Shown here piece after piece: positions 1 to 12,500 of a stretch of DNA of 64,000 bases. Origin of the DNA: Macquaria australasica (Eukaryota > Chordata > Actinopteri > Centrarchiformes > Percichthyidae). The position numbers were made by a program, and so were the translations under genes. The stretch lies in the NCBI GenBank assembly GCA_005408345.1, contig SEMN01000063.1:620001-684000 (forward strand), in the 5' to 3' direction. Every line of letters begins with the position of its first letter. Position 1 is the first letter of the stretch. A model generated the notes under the pieces. It was not told the origin of the DNA. It saw nothing but the letters and a program-made list of their open reading frames with translations, and ran no database searches.

Positions 1-2700
1 TCTGGCTTACCCTTCCCTTCCCGCCATAAACTAAAACCTAAATGCCACCAGCCTGGCATAAACCTGAAATCTTCTTCATACCCCTTCTTTCCCACCCTGC
101 CCCGAACATCACCCCTCTCCCTCCCTCCCTCATTTCTATTACGTTAATCTTTCCCCCCTAAAATACTCCTTCCTTAACTCCCCCCCAAAACCAAACCGCA
201 AACCAAAGCTCATCGTTCTCAAGACAGATGCGCCCTTGTGCTAAACAAGAGGTCCACCAGAAGTCCCCCTTCTTCTACACACGTTCTGACACCACACATC
301 AAGACGACGGCAAACTGTAAAATGCAGAGTGGCTGCACTGCATTAGTTACGTAGCTATAATGTCGGACAGCAATATTGTGTTGGCTGAGTTCCTCTCTGT
401 CACGCACGTTAAAGTCCAAGCAGCAGAGTTACTATTTGACTCTTCTGAACCCTCACTGTGCAAACATTTGACCAATTGTTTGTGAAGGAGGACAAAAAAA
501 AACCTTCTATCTCTCGATGCTTGGACTTTATCTGTGTTTAAACTGATGCGAGAAACCTGCAGCATTATTGAACGGGAGCTCTACCAATCGATTATGCATT
601 GTCCTGCACCCCTGGTTCTGTATTAGTAGTCGCTGAACCAGTAACCTTAAAAATTTATTTTCACGATATTAAAGACCCATTTTTGTCCTTTTTAGTTATT
701 CTTCCTCTGCATTTACATCAACATAAATGCTACAAGTAAAAAAAAAACCAAAGTGAGTCTGGGTTTTCCTATTTGGCCGGTTATTTAAATTTCTAATTTC
801 TAATCAAAGTGTGTCTTTTCTTGCTTAACCTTCTAGACATGTAAATGCTGTGGAAGACTAATTGTTACTGGTTTCTCTGTGTATTCATGCAGTGTGTCTC
901 ACAGCCTATCTGCATTAGATTTGTTTTTTCTGTTCTGTGAGTTCATTCAAAGCTAAACGATGAAACTGAAAGATAGCTGCAGGAGCTCCTTGTTGTTTGT
1001 CTGCTGATATTAGACCTAAATGGTGCTTTACATCTGTGAAACTAATACAAAGTTTGCACCGTTACGCTTGGTGTACCTGTAACAGCCGGCAACAACCTGA
1101 ATAAACATATAACTGACCTGCAAATCACTTCACATCTCGTGTTTTCCTTTGACACTTTTAAGGATATTTAGGACATTACAAGAAGCTAAACAGACTTCAT
1201 TTCAATTATGTGTCTCCACTGCAGCTCTCGTGTACATGAGAATGATTTGCCTATGTGTTGCCTAGTTTCTGACCAATCAGCAAATCCATATACACAACAC
1301 GATCCCACAAGACAGACATCAACAGCAGCCTCATTTTAGCCTTGATGTCTGCAACTATTAACTGTGTGTTCAAAGCAGGTCAGCTGTCGGATGAAATCCT
1401 CGATCATCAAAAATACATTTTAAAGTGGCAGTTCATGCAAAAGCAGACCAATTTTCAGACCGGTAATCATACAGTTTGGTTAATCATCTGTGTGTTTTGA
1501 AAGCATCTCATTGTAAAATTGATACTAATTAATTAAAAGTTTCAATATTCCAGTTACAGGGCTCTTCAGTGATGATCTAAAATCACCTGCAACATATTAC
1601 TAATGTGAAAATGAAAAATGAAAAATGCATTTTAAAGAATGAGGAACTTTCAAGTAAGTAACAAAGGTACAATGGATATATAGAAATTGTAGTACTGGTT
1701 GATAGTGAAAAGCTAAAGAGATATTACATCTGCGACTTGGCAGGCTGAATCTGAGACTGCTGAGAATGGTGAATATTTTCCACGTGTGATTTTTGATTTG
1801 TGAATTGTCTGAGTTTCAAGGCTTCTGCAAACATTTCCCCTCTGAAATACTGTATAACGTTAGCGAAACAGGCATCTCTTCATTTCACAACACATCCTGC
1901 TTACATTTCTCAATGTCACAGGAACGGCACACAGCGGCACTGCACCATTTCCCATCATTCCATGTTCCTGGCAAGCTGACTGTAGCTGTAATGTGTTGGT
2001 GCCTTGCCTCAGCAGGATCATCAGTCAGCAGGCTGACACCAGGCATCCCACTGAAGAAGAAACACACAGAAAAATGCAGGAGTTTTCACACGAGTGTAAA
2101 CAGTCCAGAATACATAACATTACGTGTTGTGCTGTCTCACTTTCTTGTTTTAAGAGCCAGTTGGTTTTAAGTAATTGGAAGTACTCTCATCAGTGAAATT
2201 TTATGTCTTTTTTATGTGCTTTATAGGGTACATTAAAAAGGATTATGTCATTTAAGTCGATTTTCAGTGACGTTTTGCACTGAACCACTTTTGGAAAGGC
2301 AATAATGAAAGAGTAACCTACATTTATGCTGTCATGCCACACCTGCCACCTGTTTTAGTTTTTAAAAAACTGTGCAAAAGTTCTCTGATAAGCCTGACTA
2401 ACCTATACCATAATATAGGATTTTATCCATGTCGCCCACCCTTAGTTTAGTCATTTATTGGAGAGCTCTAAAACAACTATTCACTTTCTCTTATCATTGG
2501 CACTGGATTATGTGTCTTTCTTAAAATACTGCAAATACAAATACCCTGATCGTCCCACTTGTTTAGCTCTCCTACATAGCTGCAAAATGCCCTTAAACTT
2601 AAACTACTTTCCTACAGTAAAATTACACCCAAACAAGGACCATAACAGCAGTGATAGAACATTTAACCCCCATGTACTATCAATAATCAATAATTACATT
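1..2700. other. Left flank without a recognisable gene; possible 3' end of an upstream plus-strand gene
   Basis: No open frame here resembles a known protein and none is flanked by convincing splice sites. An AATAAA at 1100-1105 is followed by a T/G-rich stretch (about 1138-1150), which would fit the poly(A) site of a plus-strand gene whose coding part lies left of the window. The first 200 bases are C/T-rich, as in a 3' UTR or intron. This is inference only. The rest (1.2-2.7 kb) is AT-rich with no structure I can name. Confidence 0.3.
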
Positions 2701-2740
2701 AATGATAATACATGAAATGCACTACAAAACGCCTGCTCCG

Positions 2741-2830
2741 CCTACAGATGGCGGTAGAATCTAAATAACGTCTTTCTAAATACTTCCGTCGGTCAGAGGA
2801 CACCAACATGGTCGCCGCCTTATGTCGATA
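2741..2830 (+). promoter_or_regulatory. mrps26: Probable mrps26 promoter / 5' UTR with YY1-like and ETS-like motifs
   Basis: The sequence directly upstream of mrps26 has a GATGGCGG core (2747-2754, YY1-like), an ACTTCCG motif (2782-2788, ETS type) and a CATGGTCGCCGCC stretch (about 2808-2820). There is no TATA box. YY1 and ETS/NRF2-type sites are typical of TATA-less promoters of nuclear genes for mitochondrial ribosomal proteins. The motifs are seen directly; the promoter role and the exact start site are inferred. Confidence 0.45.
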
Positions 2831-2944
2831 ACATTTCTGTCTCAATGTTAACTTACAGCGCAAGTTTCAAACCCAAATGCGCTGATAAACCGTTTCACCG
2901 AGCGACTGAGAATCTGCACCTGTTACCACGTTTCTGACGCCGAC

Positions 2945-5006
2945 ATGTTCCAGGTTATCGGCGGAAGGAGCGTGCAGGCGGCCCGGCTCCTCGCACCCAG
3001 GGGCGCCGTGCTCGTGGAGGCTGTCCGGGGCAGAAAGTCCCGCACCGACCCGGTGGCCAAGTCCAAAGAGGGGCGAATCAAAGTGCCTCCCCCCGTCGAT
3101 CCGGTGGAGATGGTGGTCCTCAAGGAGAGATACACAGAGTACCAGCTGATCATGAGGGCGCTTCGGTAGGTTAAATCATTAACTGTTAATCACTGAAATG
3201 TCAGGTCACCTGGTGTTGTGGCAAATTCTGTTTCCCTGCTCAAAAATATGTGTCCCCCTAACAAATGTGCCTAAAATTCTGTCAAGCTTTTCCACATTTC
3301 TTCCCAAACAAAATATTTGTTTTACCCTCAACACCCATCCAGTTAATGTACCAAAATGTGCCATTGTGCATCCCCTAATTTGAAGCAACACTGTGTTAAA
3401 ATGTGTATATTTAGAATAAGGCTGGTGAATATGCTAATCTGATCATCTGCATACGTTTTATGTCACAACATACTTTTGTCTGCGAAGTAGTGAAATAATC
3501 GCTTTGGTTTCCATTAAATTGAACAGCATGATATGCAAACTAGAGCAGAAATGATGAGTGAAAAATGTCCAGAATTAACTAGTTCTAGCTTTTTAAATGT
3601 GAATATTTGCTGTTTTTCTCAGTTTTCTAAGATGGTAAACTGAATATCTTTGGGCTCTGGGAATTTGTGATGATCATTTTTCACTTTTTTTCTGACATGT
3701 TTTAGACCAAACAATTAACTGATTATTTGAAGACATTATTGGGACATTAATTAATAATTTAAATAATAATTTAAATAACCGTTGTTGTTGTATGCTGTTA
3801 ATTTTCTTTGAAGTCTTGTTTCCCTCAAAAAAAAAATACAATGGCATCATGACTTTTCTCTGACATTGCCCATCACTACATGCTCCCTTTTTAAAACCAC
3901 ATGCACCCCAATCTGTGACAAACGTCTAACTGTGTGTGTCCAATAAAACTTTCTTAAAATGATTCATGCATCATGTTGTCAGAGTTGTCGTGATATAATG
4001 CCACTGAAATACAGTTTTAAACATGTATTCTAACATGTTAAGATTCTGGTTTCCTTTAAAATACTGGGAATTGTAGTCATGCCCTTCTATGAACTACAAG
4101 TGTCCTCTGATTCTACAGGAAGATGTCATTTTTCAGACTTTGAGTTGACTGAAGGTTAAAATAGTTGAAATGAGTTAACTGACCTGGTTCTTTCCTCTGT
4201 GTTTGTCAGTCTGGAGTTTAAGGAGGAGGTGCTCCGGAGAAAGTACGCGGAGGAGACGGGCTCCCTGGCGGAGGAGAGGTCGAGGCAGGAGGCGGAGGAG
4301 CATCGCGCCCTCATGGCCTGGAACAACCAGGAGAACCTCCGCATTCTCAAACTCAGGTAAGAGGAAACTCAAAATTACAACATGAAGAATAAAAACCTCA
4401 TTTAAAGACATGCAATACTCTGACTGCTCTTGGTTTTGTGTCTTGTATCCATCTGTGTGGTTTCCAAAAGTAATAGCTCACCTGCTCCTCTGTATCTTTC
4501 AGGATACTGAGGATCCAGAAGGAAAAGGAGGAAGCTGAGCGCAAGCAGATAGAAGCTGTCATTCGGCGTGAACAAGAACAGCAAGAATTCATCAAAGAAA
4601 AAGAGAGGGAAATATTGAAGTTGCAGGTATGATTTTCCCAATCTTTGTTTATCTTCTTCTTGTTTTCTCCCTACAAACTCAAGTGGAAATTGTATGTTAA
4701 AATTGTCAATTCTACAAGCTACTTTTGCATGTTTTTGTAGTCTAAAAAAGATATTTTTCTGCTTCGTGGTATAAAGGAGAAAAGAAAGAAAACATCCTGG
4801 TAATATTCCTAAATATGGATCTTACAAATGTGATCTCTGGCTTACATTGGGTTTTTGCTTTCACTGTCTTATAGGAGGAGGCAAAGAACTTCATCACACT
4901 GGAGAACTTGGATCAGCGTATAGAAGAGGCTCTGGACAATCCAAAGAATTACAACTTTGCCATTGACAAAGAAGGGAGGGTCGTTAAACAGACAGTGCTG
5001 CAGTGA
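2945..5006 (+). CDS. mrps26: Mitochondrial small ribosomal subunit protein mS26 (MRPS26)
   Basis: Four coding exons: 2945-3165, 4210-4356, 4503-4626 and 4875-5006, all with GT-AG introns and matching phases, giving 207 residues (human MRPS26 has 205). The start is the first ATG after the promoter motifs. The N-terminus is basic and hydrophobic (MFQVIGGRSVQAARLL), fitting a mitochondrial presequence. It is followed by RGRKSRTDPVAKSKEGRI and PPPVDPVEMVVLKERY, which match the conserved N-terminal part of the family. Exons 2 and 3 encode a long charged helix rich in E, K, R and Q (predicted coiled coil) with the family signature ALMAWNNQEN. Exon 4 encodes EEAKNFITLENLDQRIEEAL and the ending NYNFAIDKEGRVV. 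The protein is a structural component of the 28S mitoribosomal subunit in the matrix. It is convergent with loxl3. Confidence 0.93.
3560..3745. repeat. Partial 'attaatcgatta'-type dispersed repeat in mrps26 intron 1
   Basis: The stretch reads like a degraded copy of the repeat seen at 6935-7150, 26020-26350, 38350-38640 and 42255-42590: a 'gaatatttgctgtttttctc', 'taaactgaatatctttggg' and 'gaccaaacaattaactgatta' order is shared with those copies. It sits in the 1044-base first intron of mrps26. The rest of that intron shows nothing I can name. Confidence 0.45.
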
Positions 5007-5591
5007 AACACCAGACCGACCTGTGTGATAAACAAAGACAGACGAACATCATTCTTCTGTAGTCTCGACTGTGATCCACCCTGGAAGTGGATTTTCCTCA
5101 AACTTTAACACAGAAAACATTCAGCGTGAGAACGTTATCATAGCTGTCAAAGTAAGAAATGTCTGAGATGTTTTCATTAGCTGGGAGATTCTGAATCATT
5201 CTCATGTCATCAGAAAAGTTTGTGCTTGAGTTCAGTTTGACTTTCGACAGAATGAGACCATGTTTCTGTCACAAGGTCACGCTGCCTTTATTTTTCATGT
5301 TTCTGCTTTATATTCTTCCTTATTTGAGTGCTGTACCGTCACCCCAACATCTTCTGATCATTACTGTCTTCTCATGATATGCAGTGTATGTAAAGTAAAT
5401 TAATGTTTATCGGATTTTCCACAAAAATCAGTTTGAATCTTTTTGAACAATATTGGATGAAAATGAGATCCATTTTCTTCTTCAGTTTTAGAAGCTAAAT
5501 GCACTTACTCAGCCTCCAAAAGTGAATAAGAGCAACTTGGAAACATTTACAGTTTCTTTTTACAACATTTAGACTGTGAGAACGTAGTCGT

Positions 5592-5597
5592 AATAAA
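5592..5597 (+). terminator. mrps26: mrps26 poly(A) signal AATAAA
   Basis: A canonical AATAAA lies about 590 bases after the mrps26 stop codon and is followed within 30 bases by a G/T-rich stretch (about 5619-5636, 'gtggtggatgagttg'). It is the first well-formed signal with a GU-rich downstream element, which would make the 3' UTR about 0.6 kb. Confidence 0.5.
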
Positions 5598-5934
5598 AAA
5601 CAAGTGAAATGGAAACCGTGGTGGATGAGTTGTCAGGACAAGATAACTCAGTTATTCTGCATTGTACATTCCTAAGATGCTCCACAGTGACACTATCCTA
5701 GATATGTTTTCAAACTTTTAACATAAAAAAACAAATGAATTAGACAACATACCTCCAGAGTTTCAGATTCATAAGAAAAACTGGATTACTTCGTGAGCAA
5801 AGTGGGAAACTTCCTCTCAAACCTCAGGTACCCTGAAGGCTCCACATTCATGAGTCAACTGGTTTGTGGTAGTTGGTAGTTTAATTAACTTCTTATTAAG
5901 GGCCTTTAGGTTGAGGAAGTCTTTGTTTAAGAGG

Positions 5935-6140
5935 ATTTTCTTGGCCTTTATTTGATAGTCTACAGAGATGGAGACAGCAAACGTGGGGAGAGAGGGGGAT
6001 GACGAGCAGCACAGGTCGGTAATCTGGGAATAAAACCGTGGACATTCCGGTTATGTGGTATACGCCCCTCAGCCAGGCTACAGAGCCCCCCCGAAAGTCA
6101 TTGTTTAGTGCAGTGGTTCCCAACCTTGGGGTCAGGGTTT
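5935..6140. repeat. Degenerate SINE-like repeat followed by a 'cagtggttcccaacc' repeat
   Basis: About 5935-6095 reads like the minus-strand view of a tRNA-derived SINE: 'gataagtctacagagatg'-like spacer, a 'ggaataaaaccgtgg' segment resembling a decayed tRNA B box and 'tatgtggtatacgcc'. It ends near a 'gctacagagcccccc' segment. Directly after it, 'cagtggttcccaaccttggggtc' (from 6111) is the start of another repeat common in teleosts. A matching end ('aaaaaggttgagaatcactgcc') appears at 8449-8471. Family names are not assigned. Confidence 0.45.
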
Positions 6141-6606
6141 AAAGGGTTCCCAGGATGATTAAAGGGATAAGAAAGGAAAATAATATTCCTGTTTCTGATG
6201 TTACTTTTCATATGAAATACTGGGTACTTCATACTCTCTTCAGATCTATAAACATCTGTCAAATGAAACAATCTGGGATTGAAAAATTGCTCTTCATGTC
6301 CACACTGAGTCCATAACCTGGGATGAGAGGTCACAGGTGGACATTGTGGTTTAGGGCACAATTTCCTAACTGTGGTTTAGGAAACAAGAGTGGGGAGATG
6401 CAAACTTTAAATAGACATTTTTATACATTTAGTTTTGTTCTGAAGTCTAATGAGTTATTCCACATCACAATCTCATCCTTTGGTCCTGCACTTGAAGCTG
6501 CTGCCCTCTAGGTGGCGCTGTGTGCAGCTCTCCTCACTGTTTGTCTGGCAGGTGCTGCTGAACCAGTGTAATCCTCTTCTGTCAGGCAGGCGTGCAGGTA
6601 AATGGG

Positions 6607-6628
6607 ATGATGATGATGATGATGATCA
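6607..6628. repeat. Short (GAT)n microsatellite
   Basis: Seven consecutive GAT/ATG units in the spacer between mrps26 and loxl3. Confidence 0.8.
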
Positions 6629-6934
6629 GAGGTAAAGACTTAAAGAGAAACTCAGGAAACCTGCAGCAGCTTTAGTGTGAAGAGAGTAAACACGACATTT
6701 AAACTATAAAATACTGTTTTAAAATTGACTGTGAGATATTGGGCTTTTTTGTTTTACTTGGTAAAAAGTAACATGAATGTATGGTTTGTCGTCAGTGATG
6801 TTACAGCCAACAGAGCTGCTTCTGAACAACATACAGTGCATCTCAATAATCTTGTCTTTAAAGCCAATTTCAAACCCTTTATCCGTATCTTCAAAAATAT
6901 AATCCATTTTAATTGAGGGTGTGTGGAGTAAAGC

Positions 6935-7150
6935 TGAAATGATAAAGTTGATAACTCGATTAGCTGACCGACATAAAATTAATCTGCCACTATTTTGATA
7001 ATTGATGAATTTAAGTCATTCTTTAAAGCAGAAATTACAAACTTTTTCTGGTTCCAGCTTCTTCAATGTGAGGATTTTCCTGCTTTTCTCAAGACCGAGT
7101 GATTAATCAATTAATCCACAAAATAATTTGCAGATTAAGCCCTAGGTTGG
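6935..7150. repeat. 'attaatcgatta'-type dispersed repeat
   Basis: A copy of a repeat present at least five times in the window. Shared order: 'gctgaaatgat', an 'attaatctgccactattttgat' arm, 'tggttccagcttctt', then 'tgattaatcaattaatccacaaaataatttgcag'. The two AT-rich arms are roughly inverted, which suggests a short non-autonomous DNA transposon. The remainder of 6.2-8.0 kb shows no gene. Confidence 0.6.
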
Positions 7151-8076
7151 AGTATAAACCTACTCATGATACGGTTAAACAAAGTAGGGTGATAAAGACA
7201 AATCTGATTAGTTATTTTCTGTAAACCAGTGAAGGATTGAATGTATTTTAGTGGTTTTATTCTTTGTTAGAACTTCTTAGAAAATAGTGGCATGTTACTA
7301 TTCCTGCTTAAACATCATAGAATGTGACTTGAGTTGCTGTAATGCAGTGCACACGGTTAATGTGATCGGTAACTGAGGTTAATGGGATTGTTCAACCATG
7401 GCAGCAAAGGCTGGGATTAGAGGTAGCACGACAGTAGATTGAGACGAACTCTCAGTTCAGCAGCACACAACTGGCAGCTGTTTTCACAATCAGTCAGTAT
7501 CACAGTCAGTGATTGGTGAGAACTCAAATGATTAATTTATAACCCTTTAGAGGTAGATCTGTAGATCATTTTGTTTCTTAAATAGAGCTTTAAAAAAATT
7601 CAGCCATAAATATCAGTAGAAACTTCAATTCATCCTTTATAGTTCCACCTCAGCCTTAATTAAACAGAAATACCAGAAACTTCTCATTTATCACAGTCTA
7701 AGTGTTTTGTTTACAAATGACAGCACTGTGAGTCTGTGAAGCACATACAGGCTAAAATAAAGGTCATTATTGGACTTGCACAGTCAACTGGTGACAGTTT
7801 TAGAAACAAGGACAGCAGTAAGAAAAAATGCATTATTTTGGTTCAGTTAATACCACCTGACAAAGTTAAATCTAGGGTTAGAACTTAGTATTTCTGTAAC
7901 CCAAAATGATGTAAAATTTTCAGACTTTCCTTTGAATCTTTTTTCTTTTTCTTGTGAAGTATTGGATGATTTTAGGGGTTTCAGGCATTTTAAAAAGTAT
8001 TCAAACAAGACAAGGACAGAAGATAAGCCGTGGTTTGAACTGGCAACAAGTGGTGGACACATGCAACTGAAGTAGA

Positions 8077-8420
8077 CCAGGGTTCATACAGCTTTTTAAG
8101 AGTCAAATTCAAGCACTTTTCAAGTACTTTCAAGATACCTAAACCAACAATTTCCAGACTCTGGAAGCCTTTATAATCAAATCTAAATTGTTACTATAAA
8201 TGCCAGGAGACAACAAAAAATTATGACAACGGGATTGTTTCATTTCAAAAAGATTTTTGGTTTACATGAGTGATTGTGTCGATGATGAAACACCAGATTA
8301 TGTTGAAAATCAAGAATCTTTCAAGGAGTATATTGGAATCCAATCATATTCTTAACCTTGAAAACATAACGGTTAAAATAAAGCATTTTCCAAACTTACA
8401 TGACTTTGTACGAACCCTGG
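8077..8420. repeat. 344-bp element with 'ccagggttc(a/g)tac' terminal inverted repeats
   Basis: The left end CCAGGGTTCATAC (8077) and right end GTACGAACCCTGG (to 8420) are inverted copies matching at 12 of 13 bases. Inner subterminal sequences ('caagcacttttcaagtac' and 'aaagcattttccaaacttacatgac') are also related. This is the form of a MITE-like non-autonomous transposon. Confidence 0.65.
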
Positions 8421-9496
8421 TAGACTTTGTTTTAAGGGGTCACGAGCCAAAAAGGTTGAGAATCACTGCCATAGACCTTCAAGAATGTGACTTAATACAG
8501 TGATAAAGAAGTCTCTTAGATACAATTATTCTTCCTCCCCTTTTTATTTGGTGCAGTGGGTGTGATTACATCAGCATACATACAGCAATCCTTGAGGGTA
8601 ATTGTAGTTTTTGTCTTTGCCCAATAACATCTATGTTCTGACCCTAAATGACTATTAATAATACATAAAGCTACAGGTGGCTTCAAACTGGTTCCATAGC
8701 CCTTCAAACTGACAACAATGCTAATGAGCGAGTGTTGTTCTTGAGCACCTTTATATTAGCAATAAATACATTCACAGAATAACTCACATGTTACGACTTC
8801 AAACCTTTTCTGTGAACAAGATGGTAGAAAACTGAACAGTACAGTACAGTACAGAACAATAAACCTTTCTCTTGAGCAACATGCTCCTTTACATTTAGCC
8901 TTCAAGATAACACTCCAATGCAGAGTGAATTATCCAGGTAATGCGTCATGTTTTGCTCTGAGGCACCTGAAGGTTTTTGGAAATGGGACAGTCTATCTCT
9001 GTGGTCCATAACACCCAGAATGAAGTTGCATTCAAGACCAGTAAGACTTTAACAGAGCTGCATTTGTTCCTGTTACTTTTTAAATGTGTTATAGCTAATG
9101 CTAGCACCTCAGCTAGTTCTGGACCTGCTCGCTCCAAATAAAACAAAAAACTGGTTATAAAACAAATCTTAAAAATAATGCTTCATTTATAACTTGGAAT
9201 AAAAACATTCAATAGAAGGCTGTACATTTGTCATACACAGACTGTACGACTAACTTTATAAAATCCTATTCTGTGGTACAAAATATAGCATTAGCTCACA
9301 TTAGACTGAGAAAGAAAATCTGAAAAAAAAAAAAAAAACATTAGCACTTGAATATTCAAGTATAATAACTCAGACATACAACACATTCAAAATACTGTTG
9401 GCTTCATCCAAATAATCTAACATATGTGGGGGAATCCATTTTGGTAGCTGAAAACAGACGGTTTGTGTCTTGCTTTTTGAGCTAGTGAGGTGTGTT

Positions 9497-9502
9497 TTTA
9501 TT
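9497..9502 (-). terminator. loxl3: Possible loxl3 poly(A) signal
   Basis: AATAAA on the minus strand (TTTATT on plus) about 50 bases after the loxl3 stop codon. A second candidate is TTTATT at about 8543. The near one would give an unusually short 3' UTR, so the choice is open. The stretch 8.5-9.5 kb carries no other recognisable gene and may be 3' UTR. Confidence 0.25.
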
Positions 9503-9551
9503 CATTCAACCCCCACTCTGGGTCTCACATTGTTGTTGAAATTATTGTTGA

Positions 9552-12500
9552 TTAGGAAACCTGGTTATTCAGCTGTCCGGGGTATTTCTCAAACCTCCTC
9601 TCTGCCTCCTCACTGAACGCGTCACCTGTAAAGAATAAAAAACAAAGAAAAAAGCAGTCGAAAAAGTTGAAAAAACAGCCAAATTTGACTTTAACATGTG
9701 GTGGTTTTTGACTGCTTACCAATGTGACAGTTATGGAGCCAGATTCGATGTCCGTCATACTTGCAGTTGCATTTCATGGCGTTGTTGGTGAAGTCGCTCT
9801 CAGCCACTTCGTGATTTGGATTGATCACAATCTGAAGAGGTGAGAAACGCACGAGACAGACAATCACAAACACAATAGCAACTATTTCACTTAACAGTAA
9901 ACCCATTTGGATTTGTGAAGAGTGTCAGGAACTGCGATGCCAGTTTAACTATTTGACAGACACTGTAAATAAGAACATGTTTGTCTGGGTGTTGGTTTTT
10001 GGGTTGTATCCATGCAGGTTTATATGTTTTTTTTAGCTCTAAGACGCCGGGCAGTATTTGCTCTACGCTCTACAAATTGAGCCCCACATGCTCACCTGCA
10101 AAATGTAGGTTCCAGGTTTGACGTCTGTGATGTCGATCCACTGGCAGTCAATGTCGTGACGGTACAAATCCCAGCAGCCCACAGTGATGCCCTGATCGCC
10201 AAAGTTGGCACACTCGTACCGCTTAGAAACACCTGGGTGTCGAAAAGATTAATTGATTTTTCATAAAATTCAAATCCATAAAAACAGACTTAATAAACAT
10301 GTTTAGACTATTTACATAAGAAGTAATCATTGGAAATGACTCAGTGATATTTAATAAGTCAATAAAGGCTCATTCTTTGACTTACTCACAAGTTGCCCAT
10401 TTACTTTTTCATTTGGCAACTGCAAGCCCACATGAATGCCCTCAAAACCTTAAAGAAGGCAGAAAATTCAACCTTCATCTGTGTCCTTATCATCACTTGT
10501 TTAAATCTCCTTGTTGTACCAGACAGGTGGGACAGCTCGGATAGTGTCCTGAAGTGGGGATTACTGTGACTCCATCCTTCTGGTTCTCCAAACAGATGAA
10601 AACAGACCCCCCTGGATTGACTCTAATCTGAAGCATCAAGACTCACCCTCTTGACAATCTGTGTCCTCCAGACAGAAACTGGCTTTGTGTCCCTCTGCCA
10701 CTTTGGTACCGTTGGCGTTCAGCAGATCATAGTGGGTGAAAATATCCATGCTGTGGTAGTGGCTGCGTAACACAGAGAAAATGTTGCTGTTAACGACAAA
10801 AAGCTTGTCCAACATGAGAAAATCCTCTATTTCATAGTGAACGTGGGATCTCCTTTGATAACTGACAACACAAAATATTTTTATTCCACGCAATTCAAAA
10901 AAGTGAAGATATTGTGTTTATGTTTTAAAACTATTTGTAGCAGAAGATAAAACAAAAGAAATTATGATTTTCTTCAGCTGTCGGATGTATTTCTGGGTAA
11001 AGACTTGCTTTTTCCTGAAATATATTATCATATTTTCTAAAATCTAAAATGTTCTATATGCCATAGAGGGCAGGATGTTTCAGTGAAAATAAGATGACTT
11101 TACAGGAAGAGAGAGGGGTTTGATTTTGTTAGAAAAGCAGAGATGATTTCTGACATACTGTATATGTGGCACACAACCACAGAAAGTGGAGGTAACAGAA
11201 AGGATATAGTTAATTGATACTTCAGCATTTTAATACTGTAATACTAGAAGTACTGGATACTGGTTTTAATTGATATACGTAATAAAGCATATTGGAATAA
11301 AAAACCTTAACTGTGGCTAAATTTCTACTGCAGGCACTTGAATCTCACACATTCTGTAAACAGTGAGTTTCATTTCATGCCACCAAAGCTGTTGTATAAA
11401 CAGAATTTCTCCTCCACTATTAACACTCTATGTTGCCTGAGAGGCTACAGAATAATGACGGAGGAGGAGGATACACTTGGCACTCTTCCTCCCACTAGTC
11501 TTTCTCAGTTTGTTTTATATCAGCTGACTCAGAGGGAAAAAATGGATGAATGTAGGACACAAATATAGGAGGAGTTTTGGGTTGATATCTAGCTTAAAAT
11601 TAAATTCACATACAATATAAACATATATGCTCTTACCCTCAATTCTAAATTTATCATCAAAATAATGTAATTGCATTGGCGTAAACTTGTACTCCAGAAC
11701 AGTGTCCTCCTTTATCTCTGCCCGCTGAGACTTAGATCACTGCATTATTAAAACTCCAGTTATTAACATGAAGCAGCTCATCTAAACAGAGCCGTCCTCG
11801 AGAAACTATGTTAATGAAGACAAAAAGATGTGACGACATAACGAAGACAACATTACCCATGACAGGCGTGCCAGACCCACGAGTGCCGCCCGGCCTTTGG
11901 CTTGAAGTCAGCTCGGCCGATGTTGTGGATCTGGGAGGAGAAGCGGAGCAGGCGTCGGTGTCCGTAGGGCCAGTTGGCCTTGGCTGCAGATTTCGACAGG
12001 CAGTCCTCCTCGGCAGCACAGTAGAGCATGTGCAGAGGGCGATCCTCGATGTAGACCGTCTGCTGGACCAGAGGGGCGTTCAGGACGAGGTCAGAGGCCG
12101 CTGGGCACAGGATTAGGATTGAGTTATGTTCCTCATATTGTATACACAATACATCAATATCAGAATCACTTTGCTTGCAAGTACAAGTGAGCAGTTTGTC
12201 TTTTTGGAATAGATGAAGAAATATGCAACAAGGCCTCATACAATAAAGGCTATGACAAAACTGCAAAAGAAAATTCAGATTACACTGGACAGGAAAATGA
12301 CTCTTACATCAAATGTCAGTGGGCTTCAACCAGCTGGATTTACACATTGCAGAAGAGGTCAAAACTCCAGCAACAGGGTCAGATGAATGCGTTGGTCTGA
12401 CAATAAATTGTTCTTTATACCAGCAGCTAAAGTGTTGCTGGAGTTTTGGCCTCTTCAGACTTTTTCCTTTCTCCATAAACCTTGGCAGCAGGTGAAGTTG

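Noticed and set aside
1793..2170. Plus-strand open frame of 125 codons in the left flank
   Set aside because: No recognisable domain, no Kozak or promoter context, composition like the surrounding non-coding DNA.
11808..12116. Plus-strand open frame of 102 codons
   Set aside because: It is antisense to the loxl3 LOX-domain exon at 11857-12100; the minus strand gives the clear family sequence.
12313..12495. Plus-strand frame in a loxl3 intron
   Set aside because: Isolated, short, no similarity; consistent with chance.
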